A stretch of DNA of 64,000 nt, taken from positions 50,826,760 to 50,890,759 of the forward strand of contig OZ024873.1 in assembly GCA_964017185.1 (NCBI GenBank). The letters are read 5' to 3'. The stretch's first letter is position 1, and each line of letters opens with the position of its first letter. Positions 45,001-55,705 of the stretch are shown here, in pieces. The translations under genes and the position numbers were made by a program. The DNA is from Rugalucina vietnamica (taxonomy: Eukaryota; Mollusca; Bivalvia; Lucinida; Lucinidae). The notes beneath the pieces were generated by a model. That model had not been told where the DNA came from. It saw nothing but the letters and a program-made list of their open reading frames with translations, and made no database searches.

Positions 45001-45480
45001 AGGTCCCTATCCATCCAACGCCTAACCCATCCCCCATCTCTTTGCCAAGTGCATCCAACCCTTACTCATTCGCAAGACCCACCCACCCCTACACACCTTC
45101 CTCGTCCAACTAAGCCCCGTCGATCCAAACCATTACCCACTGATAAAGCTCCCTATCGCTATCGCACTGCTGCAAAAATGTCGAAGAAGTTCCTAGTTCA
45201 GCACAGTGTTGAACGATATTCCGTTCGGGCATTGTCTGGGCGAATACAAGGCGGTTTCCTCGGTGAGGGTCCGCACATCTGGACATGGGCTTGGGATAGG
45301 CATATTAAGGGCTTGGGTAAGGGCCAAGTCATGTTCAGGGTGAAAGGGGTATGGGTGAGGGTGAGGACAGATTCAGGTGGATGGTTTAACGGGTATATAA
45401 GGGCCTTGGGTTAGGGGGATGGGGCAGACCATGGATATAGTTTAGGGGTTGGGTTGGGGCTTAGGGGGATTAATAATGTT
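45000..45480. other. Strand-asymmetric C-rich/G-rich tract
   Basis: 45000-45125 is C-rich (CCATCCCCCATC, CCCACCCACCCC). 45290-45475 is G-rich with many G3-G5 runs (GGGTTAGGGGGATGGGG; GGGGTTGGGTTGGGGC). The two halves are partly complementary, so the stretch could fold as a hairpin or as G-quadruplexes. A 121-codon open stretch across it is a composition artefact. Confidence 0.6.
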
Positions 45481-46879
45481 GCATTAGGGCGTGCGGATGG
45501 GACATTGATGATGGGTAAGGTGCAGATGGCATGCCTCGGATTTACCTCATCAGCACTGGTACCACTTACAGCATAACGCCGAACGAGGTAAATTTGCTGT
45601 TTGTAAAAGCTGAATTTAAATTAATATGCTAAAATGTATTTGTATTTGAAACAATTATCGTAGATAGCCATTTTTATGGAAAGATTCTACAAGCTGTAAA
45701 ATTGAATGCTTTTTCTTGAATCTTATCATAAAAGGATATAATCTTTCTACAATACAATATAAGTGTCACTGCTGCCAGTTATCCTTATTTCGTGAATATC
45801 CAACACTAGCCTTGCCCAATGCTTAGAAATAAAGAAATTTTCATTTTTTTTTTCAATCTCTATGGCTAGTCTAGTCTATAGATGGGGATCGATTTCAAAA
45901 AATCCCAAAAGTCATATAAAACAAAATAGTTTGCCGTCCGTTTTAAGACGGCCACTTAAAATCCTAAGTCTGTAAAAGAGCCAAACGGTTGATATCACAG
46001 ACAGAGACAAAGATTGATATAATATGAATATTGCAGTCCATAGACCACCTATTTCTATGCCACTTTTCAGTAGTCATATTTTTGTGTTTTCCCTAGTGTG
46101 GTAGCATTTCTTAAATCCACTTTAAACCGATTTCATATAAAAGAAATTACAAATTCTTTGTCTCTAAAACATGCACATAGTATTCTTATTTATAGAAAAT
46201 GACTGGAAAAAGCTACTAACACTAACTGCTATTAAGTCATGAGCCGCTTAAAAACATTTCGAGATGAGCAAAACTGATCACGCGCGCGAGTACAAATTTT
46301 ATTGATACATAGCTCAAAATGTTTGGCTTTTTCATCATAATACACTTTTTCTATCTATCATTCTGTAATTCAGTAAAATATTTAAAATATAGAAACATTG
46401 CAAAAACTAAAACATTGACATGCGTTTTAGGTGCAAGGGTGATTTTAAGAAATGTCAGCCATCTTTGATGTCATCTTGAATACTAGCTCTGTAGAGCCTA
46501 CCAGTTTGATTTGCCATGGTGGCAAACGCTGAATTTTAAATTACAGACAAGGGCGAACATTTTGGTATACAGGAAAAAATGTGGTACTTCGTTGACCATC
46601 TACTCCCATTTTAAATTACTTTTTCAATGATAGTGGCTCCAGTATAGGATTTTGTTTGCAAAAATGAATATAATCAATAAAAACGAATCACTGTATTTTA
46701 CAAACACATGTTTAATGAAATAAAAAAGCGGATCTAAAGAGCATCGACACTGTTGAGCACAGATGGATCCAGTGACGAACTATTGTAATTTAAAGTTCAA
46801 AGATGTGTGTAGTGTGGTCCATACGTTTCCTACGTGTACTTGCAATGTATGTTTTTGGCAAAAACACTATACATGTAAA
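45480..46879. other. Intergenic, nothing recognised
   Basis: AT-rich DNA without a supported gene or repeat end. Confidence 0.5.
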
Positions 46880-47170
46880 CATTACGGAAACTTGTCCATG
46901 CAATATACAGTGATTTTTAAAGTTGTAAAAAATGAAAACTTTCAGTAGAAAATTTTTGATATTTTTTCTTATTTTTGCTGAAAACATAGATTGTGGGTAC
47001 ACGTTAGAACCGCCTCGCCGAGGCGGTTCTAACGAGTACCCACAATCTATGTTTTGGAGCAAAAATAAGAAAAATAGGTATACCCCTGTATACCCCAGTT
47101 TTACTGTATAAAAGTGGGGTTTGAGGGGGTATTCAATTACTGTTCATTGCACGGACATGTTTTCCTGATG
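46880..47170. mobile_element. MITE family A, reverse orientation
   Basis: ATTACGGAAACTTGTCCATG at the left, complete palindrome centred CTCGCCGAGG, GCACGGACATGTTTTCCTG at the right. Confidence 0.92.
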
Positions 47171-47406
47171 ATGTTCCGGCATTGAAAATTTTCAATTTGT
47201 GCCGCTGTAAAATTCACTATATTTTGTATACATGTTTTCGTAATAGTGCTCAAATGGAGTATGCTGAATGCTATACATGTAACAATAGTAAACACCTTTC
47301 AAGAAAAGAATGAATGAATACCCAGTGTCGTATTTCATTTGGCGACTGAGTCAGGTTGCATCCTGTAAGTTTTTCATATAGACTAGGTTTTCATTTGATT
47401 TATATT

Positions 47407-47635
47407 TGAGCCGCCTCGTGAGAAAACCAACAATGTGGTTTCCGAACAGGTCTGATACAAACCGGCTTGTACCATCACAAAAGATGGCTAGAGACTGGAA
47501 ATTTTGTATTTAGAAAGTAGAGGAATCATCAGTGTACTATCCGTGTAGCGAAAACAAAGGCGTGGTAACCGCGAAGCTGATCTGCGCCTTTGTTTTCGCA
47601 TATGCAGATTGTTGGTTTTCCCATGGGGCGGCTCA
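47407..47635. mobile_element. MITE family B copy 6
   Basis: TGAGCCGCCTCGTGAGAAAAC at the left, shortened hairpin, CCCATGGGGCGGCTCA at the right. Confidence 0.92.
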
Positions 47636-47639
47636 TTTG

Positions 47640-48070
47640 TTTAAAATATTAGCTTTTAACAACATTTTAACCAATTAAATTGAAAAAAAAAAATCTTTCG
47701 GGGAATTCCCTTGTTCAGAAAAAATTCGGCGGGTTAAACTTTTCAACACAATAAGCACAAGTGCATATTATAATTCACGATACCAACTCTTTCCCCTTTC
47801 CCTATCAGGCCCGCGACCCTTAAGTAAAGAAGCAATGGCACTATATTTGCACTGCGGCGTCTAGAAAGAAAAAAAAATACAAGGCTTAAATCGATTTAAA
47901 TAGGTCTCAACTCTTGTTCCTAGTCTGTTCTGATACTCCAAATTTCTCATAGACACTACCTATCTCGTCAAAGGAAACAAAGATTGAATCTTTCAACATC
48001 ATTCAACAGAATTAAACGCTGACTCTGGACTACCGGAGCAAAAAGGACACCATTGGAACCCAGGCCCCAA
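47640..48070. other. Intergenic, nothing recognised
   Basis: No gene or repeat border seen. Confidence 0.4.
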
Positions 48071-48297
48071 GGTTATGAAACTTTTTTCATGCTCAGCTCA
48101 GCTGAGCTTGAAATTTAAAGTGCTCATAAATAATGAAATAGCCAAAATAAATTGAAATTTCAGATTTAAATCACCAAAACGTTTAGTTTATCCTGCTTAT
48201 AAATGTTAAAATGCCAACAATTGTTGGCATTTTAACATTTATGAGCAGGATAAATTTCAGTCTCAGCTGAGCTGAGCATGAAAAAAGTTTTATAACC
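48071..48297. repeat. Nested palindrome (foldback element)
   Basis: Outer arms GGTTATGAAACTTTTTTCAT / ATGAAAAAAGTTTTATAACC with CTCAGCTCAGCTGAG inside. The inner near-perfect palindrome of 68 bp is at 48187-48254 (TTTATCCTGCTTATAAATG ... CATTTATGAGCAGGATAAA), centred on CAATTG. No ORF. Confidence 0.85.
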
Positions 48298-48850
48298 ATA
48301 GGAACCCAGATCGAAACAGGGGCGCTGCCATAAATTCAGACTGAGTAAGGTCCTTCCCATTTATTTATAAAACGGGTCCTTACTTTAATACTAGTCCCAG
48401 TAACCCACCGGTGTGCGAAAGTTTTGTCAAATTGTCTTCGGTAAACCAGAGAGGCAAACAAACTTATCCAAATATCGCTCCGTTCATTTAGGCTGTGCTA
48501 CTTGCTGCCTCGCCGCAGAGCAATTTTAATCGCCCTACCATGAGTAACATGCAATGGTGTGTAATGTTGTATGAAGATGAAAGTCCCGTCTTGGAACAAA
48601 TGATACGTTATTTTTTGTTGTAAAATTAGTTTTGTCGAAAGTCGAATAAGGGAGAAAAGCTTTGTTCACAATGTGGTTTCCATCTCAAAAGAGTGATCGA
48701 CCACTTACAGACAAAAGTAATTAAATGTTAATCCTTGATACTTTAATATACCAATGAAGTTATTTGCATCCAGTGCATGTTGTTTCCTTGTATCATCTTT
48801 AAGTTATTTTCTTAAAGTTTCATCTTTTTTTTTTTACTTCAGTTTTACGC
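48298..48850. other. Intergenic, nothing recognised
   Basis: No gene seen. Confidence 0.4.
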
Positions 48851-48940
48851 CCCTTTCAAGATTATTTCAGCTCATATGAGACGGGCTAATCAGTAGGCTG
48901 GGCGAAAATGGGAGAACCCCGAGAAAAGCCACCTGGCACA
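48850..48940 (-). mobile_element. SINE family F, fragment
   Basis: TTCAAGATTATTTCAGCTCA, GAGACGGGCTAATCAGTAGG, GAGAAAAGCCACCTGGC; the head is missing. Confidence 0.6.
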
Positions 48941-50130
48941 GGATAAGTTTCATGATTTTGAATGCACAGAGTAGATGCTGGGGCTCAGCCTACATACATG
49001 TATGTATCTGCAAACGTTCAGGTTACTCCCCTGGTAGTGTTAATTGGAGGGTGAATACATGTCGAGGGTTTGTGTGGGTTCTCTATCTATTTCTATATAC
49101 TGCCATACGCCCTCGCGGACATTCTAGGCAGGGTAGCGCAGCGTTTGTTAGTATCAGATAGGAAAAGAAGAGTTATAGTACAGAGGTTTAAGAGCATAAA
49201 AGTGAAGAATAAAAACAGGTGATAGGTTAAAATATACACATGAAAATAAGTTAGGGAACGCTTTAAGCCCTTGGGGAAAGTTTGAAAAAATCCATTTTCC
49301 TTTTTTCTGGCGATACTGAATTTTTTACCACATATATTTCATACCTTGGCCTAGCTACAGACACAACATTTTGTCTTTGTGCTACGGAGGATACAATATG
49401 CAAAATGTGAATACAGGTTTGCCTTAATTTTTGCTTCTGCACTCCGCAAAACTCATTTTTTAAAAGCAAAACAGGAATAAAATGTTGAATCTGATCGTTT
49501 TGAATGAATAAACGACTTCGGACCTAAAACTCCATGCTTCATCTCCAAACCAAATAATCATACAGTTTGCATTAATTTCTATGGAAAGCAAAATGCTTGG
49601 ATATTTTGCAAATAAAGCCGTAAAAGAATAATTGCGCTAGGACACTATAACCAAAACGTACACGTTAAGATTCCTAAAGGGTCATATCGAATATCTGACC
49701 CAACATTTACAACCTGCAAAATGTATACCCAAAGAACAAATCGTGGACATGAAACCTACCCCCGGAAAAGTATGGACCTACCGCCGACAGTCGCGCAGAA
49801 AATAAAGAATTTATGATCAAAGTTCCACAAGCAATGTCTCAGCTTTATGCTTACGAAAAATTACGACAATGTGAGTTCAAATAATAAAGTTATGGCAAAG
49901 ACTAGCAGTGCGTTTCTTAAATTTTTGCAAACATTTTTTGAATCAGAGATGGCCGCTCTCCACCGCAGTTTATGTTTGATGCTAACCATTTTCACATAGA
50001 AGCAACTTTGGAGACTACAGATTCTGACAAGTTGTCAAAACATTCTTCATATTTTTTACAAAGAAGGATTCATACAGTCCAAAGTTGGTAGTCACATTAT
50101 TACAGGTGTTCCAGGCTAACTTATTTCCAT
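48941..50130. other. Intergenic, nothing recognised
   Basis: No supported gene. The TACGCCCTCGCGGACATT remnant near 49108 matches one near 18878. Confidence 0.4.
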
Positions 50131-50514
50131 GTGTATAGATAAGAATAGTTAAAATCAGATAAAATCAGATGAAATCAGATAAAAACAAGCATATATGGGG
50201 ATCTATGGGCGAGAGTGCTGCGGCTTGCAGACTGCGGCCTTGAAGGCCTCAAGGTTCTGCAAGCTTGCAACAGTCTCTGGGAGAGAGTTCCACTGTACTA
50301 TAGCTAGTGGGGAAAAAATAATATTTATATTAGTCCCTAGAGGTGTAGACCTGCACGAGGGTCTTGGAGATATTCTATTAGAGTACTGCACAAAGTCCGG
50401 GAGGGGTACGGCAACTAGGTCATGAATTATAACAGACAAAAGACGGACAGTCCGTATCTGATCAAATGTTCGCCAACCTAGGTCTTGTATGATCTTAGTT
50501 ACACTGACAATCAC
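50130..50514 (-). mobile_element. LINE 3' fragment (end of reverse-transcriptase ORF and tail)
   Basis: The minus strand encodes QDLGWRTFDQIRTVRLLSVI, then VAVPLPDFVQYSNRI and FFxxAIVQWNSLPETV-type motifs ending EAFKAAVCKPQHSRP, the standard carboxyl end of CR1/Jockey-group LINE proteins. It is followed by a TATCTGATTT-type 3' tandem tail at 50150-50180. 5'-truncated. Confidence 0.75.
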
Positions 50515-50744
50515 ATGTCTGTCAAAATTGCCAACTGTCCAGCGAGCTGTGTTCTAATTGGGATATGAGGGTTAACTGGGTTTGCGTGTGGAAATATTTT
50601 TCTTAAAATATTCATACCTTAATCAAACTGAAATCTAACAATAATTTACTGCGTCTTTATGACGCAGCTGATTAGACCGCTCCACTTTTACAAATCCAAT
50701 AACAAGCGTATGTTGATAATGAACTCAATGGTGGTCGGGTGGGA

Positions 50745-51072
50745 ATATTGGCCCCCGCCCATCGGGGCCTAGGAGAAATATATGGACTGCTTGTGCATCC
50801 AGGCAAAGCTTCTAATTTACTGACCGACCATCTGATTACTGGTTAACCGCTCATGTCTGAGCTTGCCCAGGAAAAGTGGTTTAGTCAAACCATCCATACA
50901 TGTAAGCCTTATTGGCTTGGTTGGGTGGTTATATTTGTGAAGCACATTTTTAGTGTCATGACATCCTAGTCATGCTAATGTTGGGTAAAAGTGCCATAAA
51001 ACGAAGACAACGTCCCGACATGACCATAGCTGTTGATTGGGACGTAAAGCATAAATTCAACAAACAAACAAA
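50745..51072 (+). mobile_element. Long SINE-like repeat (family L), most complete copy
   Basis: Starts near GCCCCCGCCCATCGGGGCC, then GGACTGCTTGTGCATCCAGG, TGATTACTGGTTAACCGCTC, TCAAACCATCCATACATGTA, GTGTCATGACATCC, GTTGATTGGGACGTAAAGC and a (CAAA)n tail. It has no ORF. The head is not clearly tRNA-like, so 'SINE' rests on the tail and copy structure. Confidence 0.75.
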
Positions 51073-51402
51073 GATAATGAACTCGCCAGAAATGCAGGCT
51101 AGCAGCTGATCGAATGGAGGATCGAAATGACCCTGAACATATTTGTGCGGCTTAGCACGATGTCTATATAAATAGAGTTTTCCCCAATTTTTGTGCACAG
51201 AAAAAAAATCCAGATTCTCGCTTTTTTTCGCATTTTAGGATTTCAGTTCCAAGTTGCAAAATATATAAACACACAAGACTGTCGTTTTGGATATAATGGT
51301 AAGACTGCAGTTGTAATTTATATCATTATATCAATAGAAATAATGAAGATACAAAAAGTGATTATATAAGTAATAGCTTTTCTAAAAGTTAAATCGATAG
51401 GA

Positions 51403-51460
51403 ATCAGAATAGTTTTCTAGTGAAATGTGAAACTGACAATATCACACCAGGAGTAGATTG
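51403..51460 (-). mobile_element. CR1-like LINE 3' tail fragment
   Basis: AATCAGAATAGTTTTCTAGTG ... ACAATATCACACCAGG (plus-strand view) matches the 3' ends at 52856 and 54505 and carries the same ATTCTG tail on the minus strand. Confidence 0.6.
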
Positions 51461-51697
51461 GGATCATCAAAGCCTGGCATAGAGCAAGAAAGAGAGCTGA
51501 TACTGGATATATGAGGATGGACCTGTCCTGTCTTATCAGGTGTCCCCCTAACTCTATGGCTGCTAAATTATTTTTGTTTTTGCTTTAGCAAAGTCGCAAA
51601 ATCAATAATTATCAAAAGACTTTAAGACATCAGAGAAGTCTTGGATTAGTGTCCCCCAAGCATCAGTACTGGGTCCATGTCTTTTCCTCATGTATAT

Positions 51698-52206
51698 TGT
51701 AACGGGATAGTCTCCCTTGTAGAATACGTTGGTGCAACGTATTAGCGGCATATTAGCGGGTAGTAATATGCAAATTAGAAACTCGAAACTTTGTGATTAG
51801 AGTAAGTGTTAGGTATATAGCGCAGTAAACCACCCTTGGTGGATGAGCATGCTTTTCCACCGACGGGGTTTCTGTGGCTTGGCTCGGCTGTTCGTTACAT
51901 TTGGTGGCAGCGGTGGGATGATGACAACTGCCAGAACGGAGTTGCCTTACCCATGTAGTCCCCAGGCCAAGACTCGGGGCGAGTCTTCTCGGAGGGGGAA
52001 GTAATGTAACGGGATAGTCTCCCTTGTAGAATACGTTGGTGCAACGTATTAGCGGCATATTAGCGGGTAGTAATATGCAAATTAGAAACTCGAAACTTTG
52101 TGATTAGAGTAAGTGTTAGGTATATAGCGCAGTAAACCACCCTTGGTGGATGAGCATGCTTTTCCACCGACGGGGTTTCTGTGGCTTGGCTCGGCTGTTC
52201 GTTACA
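51698..52206. mobile_element. TRIM-like LTR-pair mini-element (non-coding)
   Basis: Two 202-bp direct repeats (51698-51899 and 52005-52206) that look identical base for base; each starts TGTAACG and ends CGTTACA. The internal part is only 105 bp. It has a primer-binding site next to the left repeat, TGGTGGCAGCGGTGGGAT, complementary to a Leu tRNA 3' end with CCA. A purine tract GGAGGGGGAAG lies before the right repeat. Flanked by ATAT on both sides (4-bp target duplication). It has no genes, so it depended on another LTR element, probably of the Gypsy/Metaviridae kind. Looks whole; identical LTRs mean recent insertion. Confidence 0.92.
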
Positions 52207-52319
52207 ATATCACAGGGCCGTCGCCGCCTTCTAAAAAGTGGTCCGGCAAAAACAAGATCGAGTGCCAAAGGCACGAGAGGGGGAGAGCACAAGAGGGGGG
52301 GACCCCTTCTCGTAAGGGG

Positions 52320-52323
52320 GTTC

Positions 52324-52358
<35 letters not shown>
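52320..52358. repeat. Poly-C run within a G/C-run hairpin region
   Basis: More than 30 C residues, preceded by GGGGGGGACCCC and GTAAGGGGGTTC. Unreliable in assembly. Confidence 0.85.
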
Positions 52359-52514
52359 AGAAAATTTCAATTTATCATGTTTATTGAAGCTTCTAAGCGC
52401 GTTCTGTATGCATCTTTGTCTTCGAATTTCACTAGTTTTTGTTGACAAAAACGACCAATATTCAAATATAATATGAAAATTGATCAGAGCTTGAAAATTT
52501 TGACATGAATTACC

Positions 52515-52785
52515 ATATTTTTGGGGTTGCCAGAAAAATGGCTCAACCTATTGGGGCCATGAGAAATAGATAGGCTGCTTGTGACTCCAAGCAAAGCCTG
52601 ATATCAGCTGGCTGACCATCTGATTACTGCTTATATGCTTATACAGCTAAGATGGACTGAGCATGCCCATGAAATGTAGTCAAACCATCCTTACTTGTTC
52701 ATATAAACTATAGTTGTTCACGTGAGTTGTTATATTCAAAGCTCATTTCGGATGTCAGTCATGTTTGATAGAAGTCGGCCTTGTA
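52515..52785 (+). mobile_element. Long SINE-like repeat (family L), tail lost
   Basis: GGGGCCATGAGAAATAGATAG, GGCTGCTTGTGACTCC, TGACCATCTGATTACTGC, GTCAAACCATCC. It lies inside the split LINE. Confidence 0.7.
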
Positions 52786-52855
52786 TCAACAACATGCCTG
52801 ATTCCATCAAAAGCAACATTAGGTTGTTTCATTAGGTTGTTTGCAGATGATCAGA

Positions 52856-53915
52856 ATCAGAATAGTTTACTGGTGAAACGTCAAACTAACAATACCACAC
52901 CAGGGGGGATGGGGCCTGGATTTGTGAAACAGCTATCATCTGTGAAGGCAAATGATGTTCCTTCTGGTGCTTCTGAATCTGCCAGGTACTCCATACACCT
53001 CAAGAAGAGTATTACATGGGGTGCGTGTGGAAACGGCCGAAAGAAAAAATAGAGAAAAAAAAAAGAGAAGAATGAACACAATGTAGAGATAATCAGTAAA
53101 ATTTGGAATTTAGTCTGTTTTTGATAATTTAGCAGGGATAGAGTATCAAGAATGATGATGATGATGATGGGTGTTTGGGTTTCTATTGAAAGTGTTGAGC
53201 TGACCCAGCCTGGAAAGCTTCCAGGTCTGGGCTGCAAGTCAGGTCAGGAGGAAGATTATTCCAGAGTCTGACAGTTCTAGGAAAGAATGAATGTAAATGA
53301 GTGTTAACCCTTGGGTATGGGATAGTATATCTGTTTCATAGTGATGGGGTGATGTATGATGGGAGAGGGATTCGAACTTGGCCTGTTTTAATCTTAAAGA
53401 ACATTATCAGGGAAGATATTTTTCTTCGATTTTCTAATGTTGGAAGTTTAAACTTTTTCAGCATTGCTGTAACACTACTGGTAAATGCATAATAAGATGT
53501 ACCTGACTGCCCGGTGTTGGACCATTTCAATTTAATGGATGTATTTATTTTGCCATGGGTCCCAAACAGATGATCAATGAGTATTCCAAAAGGGGTCTGA
53601 CGTAGGTCTTGTATGCTGTTTCTTTGATTTTGCTGTTGTTTGTTTGAATGTTTCTCTTTATGAATTTCAGGGTGTTGTTTCCTTTGGCAGCAGTCTGGTT
53701 GATATGTTTACTCCAGGAGAGATCATCTGATATGTTAAGGCCTAGGTATTTAGTGTTTTTGGTGGTTTGGAGTTTTATGCCATGGAGTATATAATCAAAG
53801 ATAAAAGCTTTCTTTTTATTGGTTATTCTGATTACTTCGCATTTATCAGGGTTAAAGGCCATGAGCCACTCGCTCTCCCATGATTCCAGTTTGGTGAGAT
53901 CTCTTTGTAGATCAA
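52856..53915 (-). mobile_element. CR1-like LINE, 3' half, minus strand
   Basis: The minus strand carries DLQRDLTKLESWESEWLMAF, then NPDKCEVIRITNKKK, TKYLGLNISDDLSWSKHI, YKTYVRPLLEYS, and further down in shifted frames VQHRAVRYI and LPTLENRRKISSLIMFFKI. This is the connection and thumb part of a CR1-group reverse transcriptase. The 3' UTR ends with CACCAGTAAACTATTCTG and an ATTCTG tandem tail. Broken by several frame changes, 5'-truncated. Confidence 0.85.
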
Positions 53916-53929
53916 TTCAAGGCAGTCTG

Positions 53930-54515
53930 ATTGGTTTGATATAGTGAGATGCATGAGACTTCTTACAAGCTTGAGGGTACTGTGTTGGAAAATGTTGAAA
54001 GTATCAAATATCTTGGTGTAACAATAACTTAAGGATTTAAAATGGAACACTCACATCAGCAATGTGTGCACCAAAGCCAATAGGACCCTTGGTTTTTTTA
54101 GACAAAATCTGTTTTCTTGCCCCCAAGATGTGAGAGAAGCTGCCTATAATGGTCTGGTGAGACCTATTCTTGAATATGGTACATGTGGTCTAAAAGGGAG
54201 AGCAAAAATACCCACGGATGACCTTATCCCCAAAAATAGGCATTGTAGGAATCAACACTCCTTGGCATTTCAGATACCTTCAGCAAGTACAAATGCCTAT
54301 TTACACAGTTTTTTCCCCCAGACTATTAGAGATTGGAATGAACTCCCTGATTCTCTGATCTCCTCTGCTGAATTGTCAGATGATTATGTGTCTAAATTTA
54401 CTTCTCTTGTGAGAGCTCTGGACTAATCCCCTCCGGTCAAGCCCCATCCCCCGTGGTGTGGTATTGTTAGTTTGACGTTTCACCAGTAAACTATTCTGAT
54501 TCTGATCACCTGCAA
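53930..54515 (+). mobile_element. CR1-like LINE, 3' end, plus strand
   Basis: LEGTVLENVESIKYLGVTIT, then after a frame break CTKANRTLGFFRQNLFSCPQ and YNGLVRPILEYGT; an internal deletion jumps to IPTDDLIPKNRHCRN, FFPQTIRDWNELPDSLISS and KFTSLVRALD with a stop at 54424. It belongs to a different CR1 subfamily from the minus copy, yet both have the same 3' tail. Confidence 0.85.
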
Positions 54516-54640
54516 ACAACCTATTAGAGACTGGAATGAACTCCCTGATTCTCTGATCTCCTCTGCTGAATTGTCAGATGACTGTGTGTCTAAATTTACT
54601 TCTCTTGTGAGAGCTCGGGACTAATCCCCCATGTGTGGCA
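54516..54640 (+). repeat. Direct duplication of the LINE ORF end
   Basis: GGAATGAACTCCCTGATTCTC ... TTCTCTTGTGAGAGCTC repeats 54333-54425 with a few differences, directly after the first copy's tail. Confidence 0.8.
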
Positions 54641-55427
54641 GGGGCATTTACTAGTTGCGAAATCTCACTTCGCTAAATTACACATATGTTTCATATCACT
54701 TCATTGCGATACCAGTTGGTTGATCAATGGTGAAATGAACTGACAATAACTCCAACTTTTTCAAGATAGGGCATCTCATGATTCACAGCTTACACAAGAT
54801 ACATGTCCTATAGTGATGCCCTGAAGAATTCATTTTTCCCAAGGACTATTCCATCGGCTAGCTCCGGAAACGGCCCCACAGATTGAACACGTTGACAAAC
54901 AGCTGAAAAAATGAATCTGTTCAAAAAAGAAGACACAGAGTTTTGTGGAGAAAAGTTGATTGTTAGAAAGTTAAATGTGTGTTTCATCAAATAGCGAATT
55001 GTTGGTAAGCATTTCTTTGTATTAACGATGGAATACTAGGCGAACCAATCAATGTGTAAAAACAGCTTATTTTTGCCATGTTGTTTTACGGATGGACACG
55101 AGGCTAAATGTACATTCAAAATGGATGACAAGTCATTTCGGTCCATGGAGATTGTATACATCGGCTGAGTTGTACGAGTCTAGGGCAGTTATCTACCATC
55201 ATCCAGTAATCCTTAAAAGAAAGGCGTGCAGAAGAGGCTCAATACTGTTGGGGGAACTGGTTACCAAGCTGATGATCCTGGAATTCATGGTTTAACAGAT
55301 TACGACCATAAAGTGCAGTCCTTGAAAAAATTTCAGCAACAGCCAATCACCCTTTTGTGTCCTAACCCTGAACTGGAAGGACAGTGGGTACTGGTCCATC
55401 ACCAAGGATATTCGGACTGCCATTAGC
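54641..55427. other. Intergenic, nothing recognised
   Basis: No gene supported; short overlapping open stretches only. Confidence 0.4.
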
Positions 55428-55705
55428 ATCAGGAAAACATGTCCGTGAAATGTGTACCCCCTCAAACCCCACTTTTATATAGCAAAACTGGGGTATGCAG
55501 GGGTATGCCTATTTTTCTTATTTTTGCTCCAAAACATAGATTGTTGGTACTCGTTAGAACCGCCTCGGCGAGGCGGTTCTAACGTGTACCCACAATCTAA
55601 GTTTTGAGCAAAAATAAGAAAAATATTAAAAATTTTCCTCTGAAAATTATAAATTTTTGACCTGAAAAAAATTACTGTATATCATATGGGCATGTTTTCG
55701 TAATG
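55428..55705. mobile_element. MITE family A
   Basis: CATCAGGAAAACATGTCCGTG at the left, complete palindrome, CATATGGGCATGTTTTCGTA at the right. Confidence 0.92.

Larger units (their letters stand above)
51580..52857 (+). mobile_element. LINE reverse-transcriptase core, split by later insertions
   Basis: Plus strand near 51648-51697 encodes VPQASVLGPCLFLMY (RT motif GVPQGSVLGPxLFxxY). The continuation INNMPDSIKSNIRLF, followed by FADD-type GCAGATGAT, lies at 52786-52857. About 1.08 kb separates them (an LTR-pair mini-element, a poly-C-bearing repeat and a family L SINE). A 13-bp duplication (CATTAGGTTGTTT) precedes FADD. Broken. Confidence 0.75.
52832..54526. repeat. Inverted repeat bounding two head-to-head LINE ends
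   Basis: 52832-52920 and 54443-54526 are near-identical inverted copies: GGTTGTTTGCAG(A/G)TGATCAG, AGTTTACTGGTGAAACGTC, AATACCACACCA. They contain the 3' tails of two LINE copies pointing outward, plus a shared RT-derived flank (TTTGCAGATGAT). Confidence 0.85.

Noticed and set aside
45049-45414. 121-codon plus-strand reading frame
   Set aside because: The composition follows the C-rich and G-rich tracts; no conserved motif.
52005-52206. A simple tandem duplication instead of LTRs
   Set aside because: TG...CA ends, primer-binding site, purine tract and target duplication together fit an LTR pair better.
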